From Ignavibacteriales bacterium (GTDB taxonomy: Bacteria; Bacteroidota; Ignavibacteria; UBA10030): 33,054 nt of DNA. Positions within the stretch are counted from its first letter, which is position 1; every line of letters begins with the position of its first letter. Below, one piece after another: positions 1 through 7,890 of the stretch. Below the pieces are notes generated by a model. It was not told where the DNA came from. It did not search any database and worked only from the letters and a program-made list of their open reading frames with translations. Position numbers and translations under genes: made by a program. The DNA lies in NCBI GenBank assembly GCA_016192345.1, contig JACPUH010000032.1, positions 1 to 33,054 of the forward strand. The letters run 5' to 3'.

Positions 1-12
1 AGAGAATGATCC

Positions 13-1302
13 ATGGTGCAATGGGAAAAAACACGAAGCGCTCGTACACTCTTCCTGATGGTGGGCATCTTCCTCGCGCTGCCGGTGAGCAATGCGTTGT
101 CGCAGATGGCGGTGGGGAAAGGGAAGTTTCTTGGAAATGTTTGGGGAACCTTCGGCACCCCTCCCTTACAGTACGATCAGTATTGGAACCAGATCACTCC
201 GGAGAACGCTTCCAAATGGGGTTCGGTGGAGGGAACAAGGAACAGTTATAACTGGACCCGCCTCGATGAGATCTACACCTACGCTGTTGAAAAATACTAC
301 CCGTTTAAATTTCATACACTGATCTGGGGACAGCAAGCCCCTAACTGGCTGGCATCACTTGATTCTCTCAGCATTGCACAGGAGATTGAGGAATGGATCC
401 GGCTCTCCGGCGAGCGATATATCAGCACATCGTTTGTCGATGTCGTGAATGAGCCGCTTCCCGGACACAACCCGCCGCCACCATCGGTGATCAATGCCCT
501 CGGAGGGACCGGTGTGACCGGTTGGGATTGGGTCATTCGTTCGTTTGAGCTCGCCCGTCAGCATTGGGCGAAAGGGGTGAAGCTGCACCTCAACGACTAC
601 GGCATCATTAATAATACACAGGCAACACAGAATTATCTCACCATCATCAATCTCCTGAAAGCCCGGAACCTGATCGACGGCATCGGAGTGCAGGGGCATC
701 GCTTCGAGCTGGAGAATGCGGATACGACGACGATCAAGAACAATTTGAATGCGCTCGCGGCCACGGGATTGCCGATCTATATTACAGAGTTGGACATCGC
801 CCCGGCGAACCAACTCAACGATGCAACACAGCTTGCCGAATATCAACGCATCTTCCCAGTGCTCTGGCGCCATCCGGGAATTAAGGGGATAACCTTTTGG
901 GGGTACATCCAGGGGCAGGTGTGGCAGCAAAACGCGTATCTGATCGCGATGACAGGAACCGAACGGCCTGCTATGCAATGGCTGAAGTCGTTCATGGCGG
1001 GCATTGTTTCCGACGTGTCCGATCATTCCGGCCAGCCGACGACGTTTGCCCTGTCTCAGAATTATCCAAATCCGTTTAACCCGACGACGCGGGTCGTTTA
1101 TTCCATTCCGCGAACGGGACATGTGTCGCTCAAGGTGTACAATCTTCTCGGCATGACGGTGGCAACACTGTTTGAAGGCGTACAACAGCCCGGTTATTTT
1201 GAAGCGACCTTCAACGCGAGCGGACTACCCAGCGGGATCTATCTGTACCGTATGAGCGCCGGCAATTTTATGGAAACGAAGAAACTTGTTTTGTTGAAAT
1301 GA
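13..1302 (+). CDS. GH10 endo-beta-1,4-xylanase with type IX secretion sorting domain
   Basis: Secreted endo-xylanase expected to cut the beta-1,4-xylan backbone by a retaining mechanism. The 429-residue product has an N-terminal signal peptide (cleavage probably near ALS|Q, residue 30). A GH10 barrel follows (about 33-330), with an acid/base Glu147 in a VNEP motif and a nucleophile Glu259 in ITELD. The usual HTLVWH motif is altered to HTLIWG (from H101). Residues about 345-429 form a C-terminal sorting domain opening with the NYPNPFNPTT motif and ending in a GIYLYR...KKLVLLK pattern, known from type IX secretion cargo of the FCB group. This predicts release or anchoring at the cell surface. 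An in-frame stop at 7-9 means the start lies inside the window; ATG at 13 is the first option and its ribosome site is weak. It is the only gene here with this sorting domain, so it probably acts first on polymeric xylan. Confidence 0.93.
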   Translation: MVQWEKTRSARTLFLMVGIFLALPVSNALSQMAVGKGKFLGNVWGTFGTPPLQYDQYWNQITPENASKWGSVEGTRNSYNWTRLDEIYTYAVEKYYPFKFHTLIWGQQAPNWLASLDSLSIAQEIEEWIRLSGERYISTSFVDVVNEPLPGHNPPPPSVINALGGTGVTGWDWVIRSFELARQHWAKGVKLHLNDYGIINNTQATQNYLTIINLLKARNLIDGIGVQGHRFELENADTTTIKNNLNALAATGLPIYITELDIAPANQLNDATQLAEYQRIFPVLWRHPGIKGITFWGYIQGQVWQQNAYLIAMTGTERPAMQWLKSFMAGIVSDVSDHSGQPTTFALSQNYPNPFNPTTRVVYSIPRTGHVSLKVYNLLGMTVATLFEGVQQPGYFEATFNASGLPSGIYLYRMSAGNFMETKKLVLLK

Positions 1303-1391
1303 TGGTGTTGCAGGGCGGTGGGGTATTTTGGCAAATCGAATTGGCTTACCAGATTCTTCACGTGCAATCCTTCTTCCAGGATGAGGCTCCC

Positions 1392-3806
1392 ATGAAATTC
1401 TTCTATCAACTCTTCCTCATCACTGCCATCATCTCTTCTTCAACCCTTTCCCAGGAATCGCGCGGGGTTCTCCTCGACCCGCTCGATCTGAAACAGGTAC
1501 GATTGACCGGCGGTTTCTGGCTTGAGAGAATCGAAACCAACCGAACCGTTACTCTTCCACATATTTTGCAGAAATGTTATGAGACCGGTCGTGTGGACAA
1601 CCTCAAGATCGCTGCGGGATTAAAGGAGGGGGAGTACTGCACCGTCTACGCATTTGATGATTCAGATGTCTTTAAGTCCATCGAGGCGGTTTGCCTTTCG
1701 TTGATGACATACCCGGACAAGGAGCTTGAGAGCCGGATTGACAGTCTCATCTACATTATAGCCCTGGCGCAGGAAGAGGACGGATATCTTTATTCCCCAC
1801 GGAAAGCCCCATCCCAACGGATCAAAGGAACCATCGGTCCAGAGCGTTGGTCGAATTTGCACTGGAGCCACGAATTATATACTCTGGGCCACCTGTACGA
1901 GGCAGCGGTAGCACACCACAAGGCGACGGGAAAACGAACGTTGCTGGACGTGGCGTTGAAGAGCGCCGGTCTCGTCCTTCGGACATTCGGTCCCACTGGC
2001 CTGCAAATTCCCCCCGGACATCAGGAGATCGAACTTGGTTTGATCAAGCTGTACCAAGTGACCGGAGAGAAACGATATCTGGATCAGGCACAATACTTTC
2101 TCGGTCTTCGGGGAAGGGGAAAAGAGCTTACAGGAAGGGATTCCTGGGGTGAATATGCACAGGATCATAAGCCGGTCCTTGAACAGACTGAGGCAGTCGG
2201 CCATGCTGTCCGGGCCGCATACATGTACACAGCCATGGCGGAACTTGCGGCTTTCACAAGAGACCAACGGTATGAACGGGCCGTCGATGCCCTTTGGAGC
2301 AACGTCAACGGACGCAAATTGTACCTGACGGGGGGAATCGGCGCAACAGGCCACGGCGAGGCGTTGGGGGGTGAGTACGATTTGCCGAACGCGAGTGCCT
2401 ATAACGAGACCTGTTCGTCCATTGCCCTGATGATGTGGAATTTCAGCATGTACCGGCTGCATGGAGATGGAAAGTACCTTGATGCCATGGAACGGACTTT
2501 GTACAATGCGTTTCTCTCCGGCGTCGGCATGGATGGCAAATCGTTTTTTTATCCTAATCCCCTCCAGTCATTCGGGACCCACGTCAGAACACCCTGGTTC
2601 ACCTGCGCGTGCTGTCCTCCCAACGTCGCCCGGTTTCTCGCTTCCCTTCCCTCGAAAATCTACTCTACCGATGGGACCAACCTTTCAGTCAATCTTTTCA
2701 TGTCGAGCGAAGCGCGGGTGATGGTTGGCGGAAGGCCGGTTGGTATTCGACAGGAAACGGAGTATCCGTGGCAGGGGATGGTTCGCTTGATCGTTCAACC
2801 GGAAACCTCCGGCAGCCAATTCACCCTCCGTATTAGAATTCCAGGATGGTCCGTCGGAAAACCGGTCGATGGGGATCTCTATCAATTCACCGGACAAGGT
2901 GGGACAGCGGAGAGGGCCGTCGCCCGCGTCAATGGCAAAGCGGTGGTGGGGACGGTGGAGCATGGATTTCTGGCGATTCCGGGTCGGTGGAACCAAGGCG
3001 ACCAGATTGAATTGGACTTTCCCATGACCATTCACCGGGTACAAGCGGATGCAAGAGTTGAGGCTGACCGGGGGAGGGTGGCGTTGCAGCGAGGACCGAT
3101 CGTCTATAGCATCGAGTGGCCCGACATCACGCATCATTCCGTCCGGAACCTTCTGCTCCCCGATGACGCGCGATTATCGGCAATCATGGAAAAGGACCTT
3201 CTTCATGGAGTGATGACTATCCGGGGGAGCGGGGTTGGATTTGCAATAGATCAGAAAGGGAGCCTTCAACATGAGTCGCTGGATTTTTCCGCAATACCGT
3301 ACTATGCCTGGGCCCACCGCGGCGTGGGGGAGATGAGTGTGTGGCTTGCACGCGAGGAACACGCCGTTTCCCCACTGCACGCGCCGACCATCGCTTCTCA
3401 AAGTACCGTCACAGTTTCCTCCGGAAGAAATCACCAGGCCATCAACGACCAGATTGAGCCGAAGAGTTCGTCGGATGAATCGGTCCCCTTCTTTCATTGG
3501 TGGCCGAAGAAAGGGACGACAGAATGGGTTCAGCTCGATTTCCCGAACCCGGCGGAACTGTCTGCAATTGAAGTCTATTGGTTCGACGACACCGGTTCCG
3601 GCGAGTGCAGGGTCCCGCGGTCATGGAAAGTCTTGTATAAGGTTGGTGATTTCTGGGTCCCGGTCTATAGTACCGATCCCTGGGGTGTGGCAAAGGACCG
3701 CTACAACAGGGTGACGTTCGAGACCGTGAAGACTTCGTCACTCAAAGTGGAGATTCAATCACAAACAGATTTTGCGGTGGGTATCCACGAAATCAAGTTA
3801 CAATAG
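1392..3806 (+). CDS. GH127-family (DUF1680) glycoside hydrolase, beta-L-arabinofuranosidase-like, with C-terminal discoidin-like domain
   Basis: Exported 804-residue enzyme. The start at 1392 is preferred because it gives a clean signal peptide (MKFFYQLFLI..., cut near residue 20) with a purine-rich AGGATGAGG upstream; a longer frame back to 1299 has no such signal. The GH127 catalytic zinc-thiolate site is visible: Glu339 and Cys341 in the NETC motif, and Cys407/Cys408 in CACCPPN, matching the Glu-Cys...Cys-Cys arrangement of HypBA1, where one of the last two cysteines is the nucleophile. An additional Cys405 sits beside them. The C-terminal ~130 residues (EWVQLDFPNPAELSAIEVYW region) resemble a discoidin/F5-8-type sugar-binding beta-sandwich. 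Known members cleave beta-L-arabinofuranosides and related rare sugars, so the substrate in this xylan operon is not obvious. It follows the GH10 gene by 89 bases. Confidence 0.88.
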   Translation: MKFFYQLFLITAIISSSTLSQESRGVLLDPLDLKQVRLTGGFWLERIETNRTVTLPHILQKCYETGRVDNLKIAAGLKEGEYCTVYAFDDSDVFKSIEAVCLSLMTYPDKELESRIDSLIYIIALAQEEDGYLYSPRKAPSQRIKGTIGPERWSNLHWSHELYTLGHLYEAAVAHHKATGKRTLLDVALKSAGLVLRTFGPTGLQIPPGHQEIELGLIKLYQVTGEKRYLDQAQYFLGLRGRGKELTGRDSWGEYAQDHKPVLEQTEAVGHAVRAAYMYTAMAELAAFTRDQRYERAVDALWSNVNGRKLYLTGGIGATGHGEALGGEYDLPNASAYNETCSSIALMMWNFSMYRLHGDGKYLDAMERTLYNAFLSGVGMDGKSFFYPNPLQSFGTHVRTPWFTCACCPPNVARFLASLPSKIYSTDGTNLSVNLFMSSEARVMVGGRPVGIRQETEYPWQGMVRLIVQPETSGSQFTLRIRIPGWSVGKPVDGDLYQFTGQGGTAERAVARVNGKAVVGTVEHGFLAIPGRWNQGDQIELDFPMTIHRVQADARVEADRGRVALQRGPIVYSIEWPDITHHSVRNLLLPDDARLSAIMEKDLLHGVMTIRGSGVGFAIDQKGSLQHESLDFSAIPYYAWAHRGVGEMSVWLAREEHAVSPLHAPTIASQSTVTVSSGRNHQAINDQIEPKSSSDESVPFFHWWPKKGTTEWVQLDFPNPAELSAIEVYWFDDTGSGECRVPRSWKVLYKVGDFWVPVYSTDPWGVAKDRYNRVTFETVKTSSLKVEIQSQTDFAVGIHEIKLQ

Positions 3807-3865
3807 TGCGGGAGAGCAACCGAAGGGCAAGGTCACCTGTTCAATCTCACAATTCGGGAAACGGC

Positions 3866-5707
3866 ATGAAAACCCTGATCTCCACTCTTTCGTTGACGCT
3901 TTTTTGTTCGATCCTTTCAGCTCAGCCTTCCGGCGGGCCGTATGGACCGATCCGGCAAACCTACAAGGTGCCTTCGAATGCGGGAAAGGTCTACTACGTT
4001 GCGGTTGACGGAAAGGAGACGCAATCGGGTGAAACGCTCGCTCAACCGACGACCATCGAAGCTGCCATCACCAAGGTGCGGACCGGCGACGTCATCGTGC
4101 TGCGCGGGGGCACTTATCGGACCGGCAACCTGGTGCTGAACCAAGGAGTCACCATCCAGCCCCACGCGGCCGAACAACCCGTGCTGAAAGGAACACAAGT
4201 TGCGACTGAATGGCAGGATTTGGGGAATGGGCTGTGGACGACACACTGGACGAAGTTGTTTCCCACCAAACCGGCCGATTGGTGGCGGCGACACAGGGAA
4301 GGAAAGAAAACTCCCCTCCATCGCTTCAACAACGACATGGTTTTTGTGGATGGAAGATTTCTGCAATCAGCGGGATGGGAGGGGGAGGTTGATGAAAACT
4401 CGTACCACATCGACTATGAAACGGGAACGGTCTATATCGGTGTCAACCCGACCAACCGTCTGGTCGAAATCACCGCCTATGATGTCGCCATCCTGAGAAC
4501 GACGCAGGATGTGCACGGGAGAAAGTCGGACCGGAAGGGATACACACTCCGGGGGATCACGTTCACCCAGTATGCGTACCGCGCTCTGGAGATTGAGGGA
4601 ACCGAGCCGGAGGGAATCTCTCACGAGTCACAGCACGGGAAGGAGGTCGTCGGGACGACGATCGAGCATTGCACGATCTCGTTCTGTTCCCGCGTGGCAG
4701 GGTATCTGCGCGGAGACCGGATGACGATCCGCCATTGCCGGATCAGCGACACCAGCACGGAAGGGATCTACGTGATCGCTTCGAATGATGTGCTGCTGGA
4801 GCGCAACATCTTTACCCGCAACAATATCGAGAACATCACCGGCTATTATCCTGCCGCGGTCAAGATTTTCAATCAATCGTACCGTGTGACATGCAACGAC
4901 AACCTCGTGACCGACCTTCCGAATTCCAACGGTATCTGGTACGACGTCGGAAACGTGGATGGAGTGTTCACCAACAACTGGATCGAAGGAGTGGGGAAAG
5001 TCGGAACCACGTTCCCAACCGACCAACTCTGGCCGAGCGACAACGGATTCTTCTTTGAGATCTCGAAAGGGGCGATCTGTGCTGGCAACGTGTTCGTCAA
5101 CAATGATCATGGTGTGATGATTCTCAACAGCTCCGATGTTCAGATGTATAACAACACCTTCGTCAACAGCCTGGCATGCATCGGACGAAATTCCCGAACC
5201 GCCGTCGGGGATCATTTCGGCTGGCACCCGAGTACGGGTCCGGACGTCGATAAGCGCGATGGGCATGTCTTCATCAATAACCTCCTGACGGGAGATGAAG
5301 GCTTCAACCGATCGCTCCTCTTTGTCTGGCAGCAATCTTCTCTGTGTCAGCAGCTGACACAGCCACAACTGAAGCAGCTCGATTACAATGTGTATATCCG
5401 CGGCAAAGAGAAACCAACCTATCCGCTGATCCTTTGGGGCCCGGCTCCCGATGACGATTGTCAGGCCGAATACAATACATTGAACGATCTTCGTACCCAC
5501 CACCCGGGATTTTCCGCACATAGTGTGTACCGGGCCGGTTACGACGGTCCGCTCTTCAAAGGGAAGGAATTGGGAAATTTCCAGACCGTCCCCTCATTTC
5601 CCGATGCGAGATCCGGAGTCACCCTTCCCCCGGCAATCCACAAGGTGCTGGGCCGACCTGCGGCGGAAAAGGGGTACGTCGGGGCTTATCCATCAAACGG
5701 AAAATGA
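3866..5707 (+). CDS. Secreted right-handed beta-helix protein, GH120 beta-xylosidase-like
   Basis: A 613-residue exported protein. The start at 3866 gives a signal peptide ending SILSA|Q and has GGGAA upstream; an earlier GTG at 3806 would add a charged tail with no function. After the signal comes a DUF1565-like opening (residues ~42-85, VYYVAVDGK...GGTYR), an inserted beta domain (~110-210), then repeated beta-helix coils (~225-440, with recurrent NNxF/GI patterns). The order and several local motifs resemble GH120 beta-xylosidase (XylC of Thermoanaerobacterium). In particular GIWYD (Asp360) and FFFEIS (Glu398) line up, from memory, with the XylC nucleophile Asp382 and acid/base Glu405, although the spacing is longer here (38 versus 23 residues). 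A polysaccharide lyase or another beta-helix hydrolase is possible. The context fits xylo-oligosaccharide processing. Confidence 0.62.
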   Translation: MKTLISTLSLTLFCSILSAQPSGGPYGPIRQTYKVPSNAGKVYYVAVDGKETQSGETLAQPTTIEAAITKVRTGDVIVLRGGTYRTGNLVLNQGVTIQPHAAEQPVLKGTQVATEWQDLGNGLWTTHWTKLFPTKPADWWRRHREGKKTPLHRFNNDMVFVDGRFLQSAGWEGEVDENSYHIDYETGTVYIGVNPTNRLVEITAYDVAILRTTQDVHGRKSDRKGYTLRGITFTQYAYRALEIEGTEPEGISHESQHGKEVVGTTIEHCTISFCSRVAGYLRGDRMTIRHCRISDTSTEGIYVIASNDVLLERNIFTRNNIENITGYYPAAVKIFNQSYRVTCNDNLVTDLPNSNGIWYDVGNVDGVFTNNWIEGVGKVGTTFPTDQLWPSDNGFFFEISKGAICAGNVFVNNDHGVMILNSSDVQMYNNTFVNSLACIGRNSRTAVGDHFGWHPSTGPDVDKRDGHVFINNLLTGDEGFNRSLLFVWQQSSLCQQLTQPQLKQLDYNVYIRGKEKPTYPLILWGPAPDDDCQAEYNTLNDLRTHHPGFSAHSVYRAGYDGPLFKGKELGNFQTVPSFPDARSGVTLPPAIHKVLGRPAAEKGYVGAYPSNGK

Positions 5708-5720
5708 GCGACCGTACATT

Positions 5721-7865
5721 ATGAGGAAACAATTTTCCTTCCCGATTATCCTGACGCTGTTCTGGTTCTCTCATGCGGGCTCGATGGCTCCAACCCCTGC
5801 GAAGGAGTGGACCGACCTGTGGCTCGACTATCGACTTGTTTCGAATCAGCCATTGTTACAGGAATACCGTTACAATCTGAAGGTGTTGGTCGTGTCCAGC
5901 CATTCAGAGACGATGGAGCTTGCAGGAGCGGAATTGCGTCGGGGACTTCGACTTCTGCTGGGGCGGGAGGTGTCGGAGGGGACCGATTTCGAAGCCGCGA
6001 ACTCTCTCGTCATCGGAGCGAGAGGGGCACTTCCACAGAGTATCCTTGCAGAGGTTCAGCAGGAATTAAACGCGGCGGGTCAGGAAGGGTACGTCGTGAA
6101 AACACGGGCAACCCCGCGGGGGAAGTCGATTCTTATTGTTGCCAACCATGATGTCGGGGTGCTTCGTGGTGCGTTTCATTTTCTGCGCCTGCTTCAAACG
6201 CAGCAAGCAATCCGTGCTCTCGCCATTGTTTCCCACCCACGAATTCAGTATCGTTTGCTCAATCATTGGGACAATCTGGACCGCTCGGTGGAGCGGGGAT
6301 ATGCGGGAAAGTCGCTCTGGAAATGGGAGGAACTCCCCGGCACAATCGATCCCCGGTATCACGACTACGCCCGGGCAAACGCGTCGCTCGGTATCAACGG
6401 CGTTGTACTCAACAACGTCAATGCCAACCCGGACATTCTGAAACCAGAGTATCTCAAGAAGGTCGCAGCGCTCGCAGATATTTTCCGCCCATACGGTATT
6501 CGAATATTCCTCTCCGCGAACTTTTCTTCTCCGATCTCGGAGAAGTTCGAATTTGAGGCACGACGAAGGGGAGGGATCGGTGATCTGAGCACGTCCGATC
6601 CCCTCGACCTGCATGTCCGTTCATGGTGGAAGAACACAGTGGGCGAAATCTACCAGCTCATCCCCGATTTCGGCGGGTTCCTGGTGAAGGCGAGTTCCGA
6701 GGGCATGCCCGGCCCAAACGACTACGGCAGAACCCACGCCGAGGGGGCCAACATGCTGGCCGAAGTGCTTGAGCCGTACGGCGGCATCGTCATGTGGCGG
6801 TCGTTTGTGTACGATGCTGACGTTGATCCCGACCGGACAAAGCGCGCCTACAAAGAATTCGTTCCGCTGGACGGCAAGTTCCATTCGAACGTCTTCGTGC
6901 AACCGAAGAACGGCCCGCTCGATTTCCAGCCGCGGGAACCGGTGAACCCACTTTTTGGAGCCATGCCGAAGACACCGCTGATGCTCGAACTGCAACTCAC
7001 CCAGGAATACCTCGGTCACTCGACGCATCTCGTCTATCTCGCGCCCATGTGGAAAGAGTACCTTGAATTCGACACGCACGCCAACGGTGCGGGCTCCACG
7101 CTTGCTTCCATCGTTGACGGTTCCGTCCACGGTTACCCGATGACGGGTATCGCGGGCGTGGCCAACACCGGCGATGATCGAAACTGGACCGGCCATTTCT
7201 TCGCTCAGGCAAACTGGTACGCGTTCGGACGGCTTGCGTGGGACCACACGCTTTCTTCCGAGGAGATTGCAGATGAATGGATCGGGATGTCGCTGGGAAA
7301 CGACACCACAGTTCTCTCAACAGTGCGCAAAATGATGATGGGATCGTGGGAAGCGTGCGTGAAGTACATGACGCCGCTCGGTTTGCACCACATCATGCAG
7401 GAGCATTTCCATTATGGACCGGAGCCAAGTCTGGACAAAGGAAGAGAAGATTGGACGTCGGTCTACTATCACCGAGCCGGCACAACCGGCATCGGGTATA
7501 ATCGCAACTCAAGCGGTAGCAACGCTGTGAGTCAGTATTTCTCCCCCGTGAGAGAACGGTTCGACGATCTCACTTCATGCCCGGAAGAGTATCTGCTTTG
7601 GTTCCATCACGTCCCATGGGACTACCGGACGAAATCCGGACGTACGGTATGGGATGAACTGTGTCATCGCTATCACGCCGGAGTGAAGTACGTTGCCCAC
7701 ATGCAAGAGAACTGGCGCTCGCTTCAGCCGCGAGTCGATCCAGTGGTCTTTGAACTTGTGGGCGAAAAGTTGGCGCAACACTATCGCGATGCCGGGATTT
7801 GGAGAGACACCTGCCTCACGTACTTTCAACGCTTGAGCGGAAAACCGATTGTGGGTGACGACTGA
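5721..7865 (+). CDS. GH67 alpha-glucuronidase
   Basis: Removes (4-O-methyl)-alpha-glucuronic acid from the non-reducing terminal xylose of aldouronic acids, by inversion. The 714-residue length is typical for the family. The N-terminal domain opens with the EWTDLWLDYRL signature. The barrel carries RLLNHWDNLDRSVERGYAGKS (residues 178-198), the acid Glu327 in KASSEG, and the paired catalytic carboxylates Asp401 (KNGPLDFQPREP) and Glu429 (LTQEYLG). The start at 5721 gives a hydrophobic N-terminus (LTLFWFSHAG), so the enzyme is probably periplasmic or membrane-associated; many GH67 enzymes are cytoplasmic. It starts 13 bases after the beta-helix gene. It is one of two alpha-glucuronidase families in the operon, the other being GH115. 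Confidence 0.95.
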   Translation: MRKQFSFPIILTLFWFSHAGSMAPTPAKEWTDLWLDYRLVSNQPLLQEYRYNLKVLVVSSHSETMELAGAELRRGLRLLLGREVSEGTDFEAANSLVIGARGALPQSILAEVQQELNAAGQEGYVVKTRATPRGKSILIVANHDVGVLRGAFHFLRLLQTQQAIRALAIVSHPRIQYRLLNHWDNLDRSVERGYAGKSLWKWEELPGTIDPRYHDYARANASLGINGVVLNNVNANPDILKPEYLKKVAALADIFRPYGIRIFLSANFSSPISEKFEFEARRRGGIGDLSTSDPLDLHVRSWWKNTVGEIYQLIPDFGGFLVKASSEGMPGPNDYGRTHAEGANMLAEVLEPYGGIVMWRSFVYDADVDPDRTKRAYKEFVPLDGKFHSNVFVQPKNGPLDFQPREPVNPLFGAMPKTPLMLELQLTQEYLGHSTHLVYLAPMWKEYLEFDTHANGAGSTLASIVDGSVHGYPMTGIAGVANTGDDRNWTGHFFAQANWYAFGRLAWDHTLSSEEIADEWIGMSLGNDTTVLSTVRKMMMGSWEACVKYMTPLGLHHIMQEHFHYGPEPSLDKGREDWTSVYYHRAGTTGIGYNRNSSGSNAVSQYFSPVRERFDDLTSCPEEYLLWFHHVPWDYRTKSGRTVWDELCHRYHAGVKYVAHMQENWRSLQPRVDPVVFELVGEKLAQHYRDAGIWRDTCLTYFQRLSGKPIVGDD

Positions 7866-7890
7866 GATGGTGCACCATGGAGTTGTGTTC

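Noticed and set aside
355..1185. A 276-codon minus-strand open frame opposite the first GH10
   Set aside because: Antisense shadow of an unambiguous xylanase; no recognisable protein features.
1299..1391. Upstream extension of the GH127 gene to 1299
   Set aside because: It would bury a clear signal peptide 31 residues inside the protein and overlap the GH10 stop.
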